Shown here piece after piece: positions 8,816 through 16,554 of a stretch of 64,000 bases of DNA (position 1 is its first letter; each line of letters starts with the position of its first letter). Both the position numbers and the translations under genes were made by a program. The notes under the pieces are model-generated. The model saw nothing but the letters and a program-made list of their open reading frames with translations. It was not told the origin of the DNA and did not search any database. The stretch is from contig CAVZDY010000004.1 of NCBI GenBank assembly GCA_963774195.1, positions 1,054,001 to 1,118,000 on the forward strand. Direction: 5' to 3'. Source of the stretch: Roseiarcus sp963774195. GTDB lineage: Bacteria > Pseudomonadota > Alphaproteobacteria > Rhizobiales > Beijerinckiaceae.

Positions 8816-8980
8816 GGCAATATTTTCATGAAGCGAGACCGATCGACCTCGCCTAAGCCGCTGAGGCATGGCGTCGACCGGGAACCGGTGCTATTCACCC
8901 CTCTCCAGGGAAATCGTCTTGGCGATCGTCGCTTGCGAGGGATCGGAGACGTGCGCGACAGACAGGAGGCCGAGCCGGCC

Positions 8981-9319
8981 ATGAAGAAAGTCGAAGCCAT
9001 CATCAAGCCCTTCAAGCTCGACGAAGTCAAAGAAGCGCTTCAGGAGGCCGGCGTGCAGGGCATCACCGTCCTCGAAGCCAAGGGCTTCGGCCGCCAGAAG
9101 GGGCACACCGAACTCTACCGCGGCGCGGAGTACGTCGTGGACTTTCTCCCCAAGGTGAAGATCGAGGTCGTGGTCGCCGACGAGAATCTCGCTGCGACTG
9201 TCGAGGCGATCCGCAAGGCCGCGCAGACCGGCCGCATCGGCGACGGAAAGATCTTCGTATCCCATATCGACGAAGCCATCCGCATCCGCACCGGCGAGAC
9301 CGGCTCCGACGCGCTCTGA
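8981..9319 (+). CDS. glnB: Nitrogen regulatory protein P-II
   Basis: A trimeric sensor of 2-oxoglutarate, ATP/ADP and glutamine status that controls glutamine synthetase adenylylation and nitrogen-regulated transcription. The 112 residues match PII exactly. The T-loop carries the uridylylation site Tyr51 (TELYRGAEYVVDFLPK), and the B- and C-loop signatures (TGRIGDGKIFV, and the IRTGE end) are present. ATG 8981 begins MKKVEAIIKPFKLDEV and has AGGAGG about 12 bases upstream; the longer frame from 8828 is not supported. It precedes glnA by 84 bases, the common glnB-glnA arrangement of alphaproteobacteria. Confidence 0.97.
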   Translation: MKKVEAIIKPFKLDEVKEALQEAGVQGITVLEAKGFGRQKGHTELYRGAEYVVDFLPKVKIEVVVADENLAATVEAIRKAAQTGRIGDGKIFVSHIDEAIRIRTGETGSDAL

Positions 9320-9403
9320 GGCTTCTCCCTCCCAACCCTATGGCCACGGCTTCCCGCCGCTGTTCGGCGGCGGGCGGAAAAACGAACGACAGAAAGGCAC
9401 ACC

Positions 9404-10813
9404 ATGAAGACCGCCAAGGATGTTCTGAAGGCGATCAAGGAGAATGACGTCAAATATGTCGACCTGCGCTTTACCGACCCCCGCGGCAAGTGGCAGCACG
9501 TCACCTTCGACCAGTCACTGATCGACGAGGAGGCCTTCGCCGACGGCCTCATGTTCGACGGCTCCTCGATCGCGGGCTGGAAGGCGATCAACGAATCCGA
9601 CATGACCTTGATGCCCGACCCGAGCTCGGCCTGCATGGATCCGTTCTTCGCGGCCTCGACCCTGGTCATGAACTGCGACATCCTCGACCCCGCCAGCGGC
9701 CAGCCCTACGGGCGCGACCCGCGCGGCATCGCCAAGAAGGCCGAGGCCTATTTGAAGTCGACCGGCATCGGCGACACCGCCTCCTTCGGGCCGGAAGCCG
9801 AATTCTTCGTGTTTGACGACGTGCGTTTCAAGGCCGACCCCTACAACACCGGCTTCGAGATCGACTCGGTCGAACTGCCGACCAACTCGGATACGCCCTA
9901 CGAGGGTGGCAACCTCGGCCACCGCGTGCGCACCAAGGGCGGCTATTTCCCGGTGCCGCCGCAGGATTCGGCGCAGGACATGCGCGGGGAGATGCTGGCC
10001 GCGATGGCGCAGATGGGCGCCGTCGTCGAGAAGCACCACCACGAGGTCGCCTCGGCCCAGCATGAGCTCGGCCTCAAGTTCGGCCCGCTGGTGCAGATAG
10101 CCGACCACATGCAGATTTATAAGTACTGCATCCACATGGTCGCGCAGAGCTACGGCAAGACGGCGACCTTCATGCCGAAGCCGATTTATGGCGACAACGG
10201 CTCCGGCATGCACGTGCACCAGTCGATCTGGAAGGCCGGCAAGCCGGTCATGGCCGGCAACCAATACGCCGACCTGAGCCAGGAGTGCCTCTACTACATC
10301 GGCGGCATCATCAAGCACGCCAAGGCGCTCAACGGCTTCACCAACCCCTCGACCAACAGCTACAAGCGGCTGGTGCCAGGCTTCGAGGCGCCGGTGCTGC
10401 TCGCCTATTCCGCGCGCAACCGCTCGGCGTCGTGCCGCATTCCGTGGACGGCGAATCCGAAGGCAAAGCGCGTCGAGGTTCGCTTCCCCGACCCGACCGC
10501 CAATCCGTACCTCGCCTTCGCGGCGATGCTGATGGCAGGCCTCGACGGCATCCAGAACAAGATCGATCCCGGCGCGGCGATGGACAAGGACCTCTACGAC
10601 CTGCCGCCGAAGGAGCTCAAGAAGATCCCGACCGTGTGCGGCTCGCTGCGCGAAGCGCTCGCCAACCTCGACAAGGACCGCGCGTTCCTCAAGGCCGGCG
10701 ACGTGTTCAACGACGATTTCATCGACAGCTACATCGAGCTCAAGATGCAGGACGTCTACCGCTTCGAGATGACGCCGCACCCGATCGAGTTCGATATGTA
10801 CTATTCCTACTGA
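9404..10813 (+). CDS. glnA: Glutamine synthetase, type I
   Basis: ATP-dependent synthesis of glutamine from glutamate and ammonium. The 469 residues are typical of dodecameric GSI-beta enzymes. FDGSSIAGW, the metal-site segment FGPEAEFFVFD, GSGMHVHQS, the catalytic NPSTNSYKRLVPGFEAP loop and the adenylylation site Tyr398 (KDLYDLPP) are all present. Adenylylation by GlnE is therefore expected, under control of the GlnB encoded just upstream. An AAAGG ribosome-binding site precedes the ATG. A strong intrinsic terminator follows the stop. Confidence 0.98.
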   Translation: MKTAKDVLKAIKENDVKYVDLRFTDPRGKWQHVTFDQSLIDEEAFADGLMFDGSSIAGWKAINESDMTLMPDPSSACMDPFFAASTLVMNCDILDPASGQPYGRDPRGIAKKAEAYLKSTGIGDTASFGPEAEFFVFDDVRFKADPYNTGFEIDSVELPTNSDTPYEGGNLGHRVRTKGGYFPVPPQDSAQDMRGEMLAAMAQMGAVVEKHHHEVASAQHELGLKFGPLVQIADHMQIYKYCIHMVAQSYGKTATFMPKPIYGDNGSGMHVHQSIWKAGKPVMAGNQYADLSQECLYYIGGIIKHAKALNGFTNPSTNSYKRLVPGFEAPVLLAYSARNRSASCRIPWTANPKAKRVEVRFPDPTANPYLAFAAMLMAGLDGIQNKIDPGAAMDKDLYDLPPKELKKIPTVCGSLREALANLDKDRAFLKAGDVFNDDFIDSYIELKMQDVYRFEMTPHPIEFDMYYSY

Positions 10814-10834
10814 GCCGACAGGCTTGGAGAATGG

Positions 10835-10867
10835 AAAGGGCGGCCGCAGGGCCGCCCTTTTTGTTTT
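10835..10867 (+). terminator. Rho-independent terminator of glnA
   Basis: An 11-bp perfect stem (AAAGGGCGGCC / GGCCGCCCTTT) with a GCAG loop, followed by TTGTTTT. It starts 22 bases after the glnA stop. Confidence 0.9.
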
Positions 10868-10870
10868 GAC

Positions 10871-10943
10871 GCCGGCCGGCTTCGCCGGCCACCTTCCCCA
10901 GGCGAATGCGTAGCATTCGTCCGCCCCCGCAAGGGGAGAAGGG
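10871..10943. repeat. Three-hairpin intergenic repeat, copy 1
   Basis: Successive short hairpins: GGCCGGC-TTC-GCCGGCC, then a segment around AATGCGTAGCATT, then CCCC-GCAA-GGGG, ending GAGAAGG. The same architecture occurs at 21421-21484. It lies between glnA and the convergent DUF1501 gene. Confidence 0.5.
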
Positions 10944-10955
10944 ATTTTTGGCGCC

Positions 10956-12173
10956 TCACGCGGCTATCAGCCCCTTCATCGGCGCGACGCCGAGCGTGTC
11001 GGGGAATACCGACTGCGCGAGCGTTGTCGCGGAAAGACCGAGATGATCGGCGAGCACGCCCTTGAGGACGGCGCGCAGATCTGTCGTCGGCTTCAAGTCG
11101 CGCTGCTCGTAGAGATCGGCCGTCTTCAGCCCCGGCCAATCCGCGACGACGCGGCCTCCGGCGAGCGCGCCGCCGACGAGGAAGGCGACCGTCGCGGTGC
11201 CGTGGTCGGTGCCGACGGTGCCGTTGATGCGCGCGGTGCGGCCGAATTCCGTGATCGCGACGACGATCGTGTCGCTCCAGCGCGGCCCGAGTTCGCTCTC
11301 GAAGGCGGCGAAGGCGCCGTCGAGGCCGCCCAGCAGCTGGGCGAGACGGCCGGTCGCGCCGCCTTCGTTGACGTGGGTGTCCCAGCCGTCGAAGGCAAGC
11401 GCGCCGATGCGCGGCCCGTCGTCGGCGCTCATCAAGCGCGCGGCGCCTTCGGCGGCCTTGCGCATCGCGACGGCGATATCGCCGCCGGGCTTGCCCGCGT
11501 CCATGCCGTGCTGCGTCGCCATGCGATCGGCCTCGAAGCCCGCCCGCAACGCCGTGGCCAGCGCGGGATCGGCATGATCGTAGAGCGTGGTCAGCCGCGC
11601 GATCAGATCGTCGTTCGGCGCCACGAGGTTGGACGGCGCCCAGCCAAGAACCGGGGCTGGCCCGCGCAAAACGAGCGGGGCGACCGCGCCGACCGCCAGC
11701 GCCCCTGGCGCGCCGACGCGCTCGCCGCTCGGCAAAGCGGCGACCGCGCGGTTCAGCCAGCCGCTTTCGACATGGCCGGGGGCGAGACCGCTCTCCAGCA
11801 CGTCCTGGCCGTCGAAGTGGGAGCGGTCGCGATAACCGGTCGCCGTCGCATGAACGATGAGCGCCTGTTTAGCCCCGTAGAGCCTGGCGAAATTCGTCAT
11901 CGCGGGATTGAGGCCGAAGAAATCGTCGAGGCGGAGGGCGGGATGGGCTCCGCTCCACTCCAAGGCGAGCGCCCCGTGCAGACCGACGTAGTCGGGATCG
12001 CCGATCGGCGCGACCGCCGAAAGGCCGTCGAGCGCGCCGCGCAGAATCACGACGACGAGCCGCGAGTCACGCGCTCCCGCCGCGCTCGCCGCGCGCGGGA
12101 TCGTCGCCGAGGCGAAGGTCGCGCCAACGGCGCCGACGAAGGCGCGGCGGGTGAGATGAGAGAAAATCGTCAT
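10956..12173 (-). CDS. DUF1501 domain-containing exported protein
   Basis: A 405-residue protein of the DUF1501 (sulfatase/phosphatase-fold-related) family. A twin-arginine signal is clear: SHLTRRAFVGAVG with Arg9-Arg10, a hydrophobic core and an Ala-rich cleavage region around residue 32. It should therefore be exported folded to the periplasm. The LVVVILRGALDG and FDGWDTHVNEGG segments are family signatures. No reaction has been firmly assigned to the family. Its start lies four bases after the stop of the DUF1800 gene, an almost invariant partnership in bacteria, so both products probably act together. Confidence 0.88.
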   Translation of the reverse strand: MTIFSHLTRRAFVGAVGATFASATIPRAASAAGARDSRLVVVILRGALDGLSAVAPIGDPDYVGLHGALALEWSGAHPALRLDDFFGLNPAMTNFARLYGAKQALIVHATATGYRDRSHFDGQDVLESGLAPGHVESGWLNRAVAALPSGERVGAPGALAVGAVAPLVLRGPAPVLGWAPSNLVAPNDDLIARLTTLYDHADPALATALRAGFEADRMATQHGMDAGKPGGDIAVAMRKAAEGAARLMSADDGPRIGALAFDGWDTHVNEGGATGRLAQLLGGLDGAFAAFESELGPRWSDTIVVAITEFGRTARINGTVGTDHGTATVAFLVGGALAGGRVVADWPGLKTADLYEQRDLKPTTDLRAVLKGVLADHLGLSATTLAQSVFPDTLGVAPMKGLIAA

Positions 12174-12177
12174 CGGA

Positions 12178-13632
12178 TTAGCCTTTCTGGAATTCCGGCG
12201 ACAGGATCAGCAATGCGTAGGCCTGCGCCTCGCTCTCGGCGCGCCCGACCGCCTCGCGGGTCGCCGGCGAGGCAGCCGGCCCGAGCAATTGCTCGAGCAG
12301 CTCGGGCGGCTTCGGCGCGTTCTTGACCTGGCGCGCAAACTGCGCCGCCAATTCGACGCGCGTCTTCATGCCCTCCGGAGACGCCCAGTCGGCGCCGAGA
12401 TCGGTGAAGCCGTTCGGGCCGGCTGGCCGCCAAAGCGGCATGCCGAGTTGGTTGAGCGCCCCGAGAGCCGGGTTAGGATCGTCCGGGTCCCGCCCGAAGG
12501 CGCGATAAACCGCAACCGTGAACTCCCAGGGGTTGCGCATCTTCGTCGGCGGCGCGCTCCACGCATCGGGATCGAGAACCAGCGCCCGCGCCAGCGCCGC
12601 GAGATCGCCGTCGGTCTTGCGGAAGACCTCGGCGAGTCGCCCGACCAGCGCCGGGTCAGGGGAATCCGCGACAAAATGACGCGCCAATTTGAAGGCGACG
12701 TGATGCGCCGTGGCCGGCTCGCGGGCGAGATCGGCGAGCGCCGCCTCGCCTTGGACGACGTCCTCTTGCGAATAAGTGCGGCCGAGCAATTGCGCCGGGC
12801 CGGGCTCATGCGCGTTGGGATTGAATACGAAGGTTCCCGGCTCGCCCAGCTTTCCCTCACGCCCGACGAAGGTCCAGCCGGTGAGAATGCGGGCGAGCTG
12901 CGTGACGTCGGTCTGGGTGTAGCCGGAGCCCACGCCCAGTGTATGCAGTTCGAGGATCTCTCGCCCGAGATTCTCGTTGAGCCCTACCTTGCGTCGCTGG
13001 CCCGCCTTCGAATCGGGGCCGACCGACTGGGCATTGTCGAGGAAATTCAACATCACCGGATGCCGCTCGACCGCCATGAGCATGTCGGCGAAACGCCCGA
13101 GCACATGGGGGCGGATTGCCTCGCGCTCGAAGGCGCCCGCTGCCGCACGGCCAATTTCGCTCTTCGCCGTCGACACGCAGAAATGATTGGACCAGAAGGC
13201 GGTCAGGCGCTCGACATAGCCGACCGGCGCGGCGCAGGCTTGTTTGAGGCGCGCGGCGGCGTCGGTCCGAAAGAACGCCTGCGCGGGCCGCGGCTGCGCA
13301 GGTGGCGGGGTTGGGCTGGGCGGGCTCGTTGCCGCCGACCGTTCGGCATCGAGCAAAGGAGCGACGTTTGGCGCTGGCATGCCAAAAGTCGTTGGTTGAG
13401 CGCCGTCTGTGCGGTCTCGTTCCATTTTGCGCCGCAATTGGTCTGCATAGACGGCCTGCAAAATTTCTGGAGATTCCGGCAACGCGGCGTCGTCGAGGCG
13501 CGCCCCGCCAGGGGACGCGAGCTCGCTCAACAGCGCTTCGCGGGGATCGCCACTATGCGCAGGCGTATCCAGCCGGGCGCCGAATCCGAAACGATTGAAT
13601 AAGAGGAACCAACCCAAATCAGCGGCCGACAT
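12178..13632 (-). CDS. DUF1800 domain-containing protein
   Basis: A 484-residue DUF1800 protein, the standard upstream partner of DUF1501 genes. Recognisable features are FNRFGFGAR near the N-terminus, FWSNHFCVS, LGREILELHTLGVGSGYTQ and a C-terminal segment rich in ARQVKN. The family has no established biochemical role; exported-complex functions are suspected because of the Tat-exported partner. ATG 13632 (MSAADLGWF) is chosen over a TTG at 13662 because GGGGCGG precedes it and the upstream residues look non-coding. Adjacent to and co-directional with the DUF1501 gene. Confidence 0.85.
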   Translation of the reverse strand: MSAADLGWFLLFNRFGFGARLDTPAHSGDPREALLSELASPGGARLDDAALPESPEILQAVYADQLRRKMERDRTDGAQPTTFGMPAPNVAPLLDAERSAATSPPSPTPPPAQPRPAQAFFRTDAAARLKQACAAPVGYVERLTAFWSNHFCVSTAKSEIGRAAAGAFEREAIRPHVLGRFADMLMAVERHPVMLNFLDNAQSVGPDSKAGQRRKVGLNENLGREILELHTLGVGSGYTQTDVTQLARILTGWTFVGREGKLGEPGTFVFNPNAHEPGPAQLLGRTYSQEDVVQGEAALADLAREPATAHHVAFKLARHFVADSPDPALVGRLAEVFRKTDGDLAALARALVLDPDAWSAPPTKMRNPWEFTVAVYRAFGRDPDDPNPALGALNQLGMPLWRPAGPNGFTDLGADWASPEGMKTRVELAAQFARQVKNAPKPPELLEQLLGPAASPATREAVGRAESEAQAYALLILSPEFQKG

Positions 13633-13787
13633 ATCCGCCCCGTCGGTTGCGCTCCCCAGCAAGGATCAGTATGCGCGTCTAAATCTGACAGCAACATGAA
13701 CACGATCGACGAGACCCGGCGCGGGCCTTCGCTTCCGCAAGGCAAAGCCGCTATATTCCCCAATCCGACTAGCAGAGACTCGATCCA

Positions 13788-14474
13788 ATGGCACAGACGC
13801 GGCAGATCCTGATCGTCGATGACGACGCCGATTTGCGCCAGGCGCTGACAGAGCAACTGGCGCTGCACGTTGAATTCCGGGTAGCCGAGGCCGCGGACGT
13901 CGCCTCGGCGCGAGCCGCCGTCGAAGCCGCTTCGCCCGACCTCATCATCATGGACGTCGGCCTGCCCGACATGGACGGCCGCGAGGCGGTGCGCTTGCTG
14001 CGCACCGAGGGATTCAAGCGCCCGATCATCATGCTGACGGCGCGCGATTCCGACTCCGACACCGTCATTGGCCTCGAATCCGGAGCCAACGACTACGTTT
14101 CCAAGCCGTTTCGCTTCGCCGTACTGCTCGCCCGCATCCGGGTGCAATTGCGTCAGCACGAAGCGAGCGAGGACGCGGAATTCCAAATCGGGCCGTACGT
14201 CTTCCGTCCCGCAACGAAGAACCTGGTCGACGCCAAGGGAACGAAGCTGCGGCTGACGGAGAAGGAGGCTGCGATTTTGCGCTTCCTCCACCGCGCCGAA
14301 CGCCAGGCGGTCCCGCGTGAGACGCTCCTGCGCGACGTCTGGGGCTATAACGCCAACGTCACGACGCACACGCTCGAGACGCACATCTATCGCCTGCGCC
14401 AGAAAATCGAGGACGATCCGACCGACGCGCGGCTTCTCGTCACCGACGCTGGTGGTTATAAACTACTGTCGTAA
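13788..14474 (+). CDS. OmpR/PhoB-family response regulator (orphan)
   Basis: A two-component transcription factor of 228 residues. The receiver domain (about 5-120) has the acidic pocket Asp11-Asp13, the phospho-acceptor Asp56 (LIIMDVGLP) and Lys106 (SKPFRF). The winged-helix DNA-binding domain occupies about 130-228 (THTLETHIYRLRQKI). No histidine kinase gene is adjacent, so its partner must be encoded elsewhere. The next gene encodes a cyclic-nucleotide-binding protein 84 bases downstream on the same strand. I do not recognise a specific regulon. Confidence 0.9.
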   Translation: MAQTRQILIVDDDADLRQALTEQLALHVEFRVAEAADVASARAAVEAASPDLIIMDVGLPDMDGREAVRLLRTEGFKRPIIMLTARDSDSDTVIGLESGANDYVSKPFRFAVLLARIRVQLRQHEASEDAEFQIGPYVFRPATKNLVDAKGTKLRLTEKEAAILRFLHRAERQAVPRETLLRDVWGYNANVTTHTLETHIYRLRQKIEDDPTDARLLVTDAGGYKLLS

Positions 14475-14558
14475 GCGGCTCGGGGCTGTTCGGCAACTTG
14501 TGAGGGGGTCGCCGAAGGCCGCGGTACGGCGGGGATTGCGCGCTCTACGGGAGGGGGG

Positions 14559-15002
14559 ATGAGTCTCGAAGCCGACGTCCGCAGGATGGCGCACACGCGG
14601 CCGTTCAGCCTGCTGCCGCGCGAGGCGCTGCAGTTGATCGCCTTCTCTTGCACGCGCACGTTCCTCAGAGCCGGCCAGACCTTATTCGTCGAAGGCGACC
14701 CGGCGGACGCCGCCTACTTCGTTTTGTCCGGAGCGATTACGCTGGTCGCCCAGGGGTCTGAGCGTCGCGTCGAACCCGACGCGCTGATTGGCGAGACGGC
14801 GCTCATCGCCGACGTCGCGCGACGCGCCAGCGCGCGCGCGGCGGATACGGTCGTCGCGCTGCGCATTCCGCGCGAAGTGTTTCAGCGCGTGCTTTCCGAG
14901 TTTCCCGAAGCCGCTGCGAAGCTCCGCGCCGAGACGCTCGCGCGCTCGCGCAAGCTGCTGGGCGAGCTCGAGGCGGTGAGCGCGCGAGCCTTCAATCACT
15001 AA
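14559..15002 (+). CDS. Cyclic nucleotide-binding (Crp/cNMP-fold) domain protein without DNA-binding domain
   Basis: A 147-residue protein consisting essentially of one cNMP-binding jelly-roll: FLRAGQTLFVEGDPADAAYFVLSGAITLV, then an IGETALIADVARRASARA phosphate-binding-cassette-like loop. It ends before any helix-turn-helix, so it cannot be a complete Crp/Fnr regulator. It may act as a sensor subunit or partner of the preceding response regulator. The start ATG 14559 directly follows a GGGAGGGGGG stretch. Family binding of cAMP or cGMP is not certain because the cassette is only partly conserved. Confidence 0.75.
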   Translation: MSLEADVRRMAHTRPFSLLPREALQLIAFSCTRTFLRAGQTLFVEGDPADAAYFVLSGAITLVAQGSERRVEPDALIGETALIADVARRASARAADTVVALRIPREVFQRVLSEFPEAAAKLRAETLARSRKLLGELEAVSARAFNH

Positions 15003-15014
15003 ACCGTGCGGCGC

Positions 15015-15078
15015 CGTCATTGCGAGCAGCGCCAGGCGGAACGATGGATTGCTTCGTTACTGCGTTCTTCGCAATGAC
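15015..15078. repeat. Dispersed palindromic intergenic repeat, copy 2
   Basis: Begins CGTCATTGCGAGCAGCG and ends TTCTTCGCAATGAC. The terminal segments are inverted copies of each other. It lies 13 bases after the preceding stop codon and can fold into a long stem. Confidence 0.7.
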
Positions 15079-15245
15079 AATTCGCCCTGCTCGTAAATTC
15101 GCTTCCGATCGCGGTGGTCGGCAAAATCGTCGACCTCGACGCGAATCGGGTTTGACACGGACCGCTCCGACAGCTTGTGTCGTCGCCTGACTAGAGGTCC
15201 GCCTCGCGCACGAGCCAAAGAGGCGGTTGGGAAAGGCGATCTGCT

Positions 15246-15659
15246 ATGAGCGAACTTCCCTTCGGCGCGATGCGCGCCCCGATCGTCGCCGACATCGAGG
15301 CGATGGCGGAGGCGGCATTTCAGCAATTGCCCGCCTCCTTCCGGCGGCTTTGCGAGGGGCTCGTGATCCAGGTCGTCGATTTTCCCGACGAGGAGACGCT
15401 CGACGAAATGGGGGCGGAGAGCGAATTCGACCTGCTCGGCCTCTTTCGCGGACGGGGCCTCGCCCAGCGGCCCGCGGCGGAACAGACCGGCGCGATGCCC
15501 AACATGATCTGGCTCTACCGGCGCCCGCTGCTCGATTTCTGGTGCGAGGGCGAAGATACGCTCGGTGCGGTCGTCACTCATGTGCTGGTGCACGAAATTG
15601 GCCATCATTTCGGTCTATCGGACGCTGATATGGAGGCGATTGAGGCCGCAGCAGCCTGA
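15246..15659 (+). CDS. Zincin-like metallopeptidase family protein
   Basis: A 137-residue single-domain protein of the minimal zincin family (PF06262-like). The metal site HEIGHHFGLSD gives His116, Glu117 (general base), His120 and Asp126 as probable zinc ligands and catalytic residue. FPDEETLDEMG and the IWLYRRPLLDFWC segment are typical of the family. No signal peptide is visible, so it should be cytoplasmic. The natural substrate is unknown. ATG 15246 is the start most consistent with relatives. Confidence 0.8.
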   Translation: MSELPFGAMRAPIVADIEAMAEAAFQQLPASFRRLCEGLVIQVVDFPDEETLDEMGAESEFDLLGLFRGRGLAQRPAAEQTGAMPNMIWLYRRPLLDFWCEGEDTLGAVVTHVLVHEIGHHFGLSDADMEAIEAAAA

Positions 15660-15761
15660 TTTCGCCCCCGACGCCTTCACAAGGGCGTCATGCTGGCTAT
15701 AGAGTATGGGGGTTGTCGGATTCGGTCCGAAGGCCCGCTGGCTGCAGAATGGAGCGTCTTC

Positions 15762-16328
15762 TTGACGGTTCATGTTCATGCGGAATCGCCGGAAGCGTGT
15801 CCGGCCTTGGTGCTCAACGCGGATTTTCGCCCGCTGAGCTATTACCCTCTCTCGGTCTGGTGCTGGCAAGACGCTATCAAGGCGGTGTTCCTGGACCGCG
15901 TGAACATTGTCTCCCAATACGACACTCTGGTGCGAAGCCCCTCCTTCGAGATGCGGCTGCCCTCGGTCGTTTCCCTCAAGAGCTACGTCAAGCCATCCCG
16001 TTTTCCCGCGTTCACCCGATTCAACGTGTTCCTGCGCGATCGCTTCACCTGCCAATATTGCGGCGAGCGCGAGGACCTCACCTTCGATCACGTCATTCCG
16101 CGCTCGAAGGGCGGCGTGACGAGTTGGGAGAACGTGGTCGCGGCCTGCTCGGCCTGCAACCTCAAAAAAGCCGACATGCTGCCCTCGGTCGCGCGCATGT
16201 GGCCGGCCCGCGAGCCCTATCAGCCCTCGGTCCACGACCTGCACCAAAACGGCAGGCTGTTCCCGCCGAACTATCTGCACAGCTCTTGGATGGACTATCT
16301 CTACTGGGATAGCGAGCTCGAGCCGTAG
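15762..16328 (+). CDS. HNH endonuclease family protein
   Basis: A 188-residue protein with a C-terminal HNH module: CQYCGEREDLTFDHVIPRSK, then GGVTSWENVVAACSACNLKK. It contains the two zinc-binding CxxC pairs and the catalytic DH dyad. The N-terminal half (CPALVLNADFRPLSYYPL) is shared by a widespread group of chromosomal alphaproteobacterial HNH proteins whose function is unknown; it is not obviously part of a restriction or phage system. The start TTG 15762 is preferred because GGAG lies seven bases upstream and family members begin with this TVHVHAE-type sequence. The longer frame starts at 15690. Confidence 0.82.
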   Translation: MTVHVHAESPEACPALVLNADFRPLSYYPLSVWCWQDAIKAVFLDRVNIVSQYDTLVRSPSFEMRLPSVVSLKSYVKPSRFPAFTRFNVFLRDRFTCQYCGEREDLTFDHVIPRSKGGVTSWENVVAACSACNLKKADMLPSVARMWPAREPYQPSVHDLHQNGRLFPPNYLHSSWMDYLYWDSELEP

Positions 16329-16554
16329 CGGCGCGCAACCATCGTCCCGCAACCATCGTCCCAAAGCAGAGCCAGCAAAGAATCGGCACGGGCAACTGCG
16401 CGTCCGTGTCGCCCGGCGGAAGGTGGCAGTGAGGGATAAATTAAGAGTATAATTTCACAAAGCTGTCATACTTCATTTGCGGGCAGTTGATTTAGCGAAA
16501 TTTTACTCCGCTGGCGTTGATTGCGGGGCATTAGTTGCCACGCACGAGATCACG

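Noticed and set aside
8918..8936. Sigma-54-like promoter (TTGGC ... TTGC) before glnB
   Set aside because: The GG and GC dinucleotides are 12 rather than 10 bases apart, which sigma-54 does not tolerate. No better copy was found in the gap.
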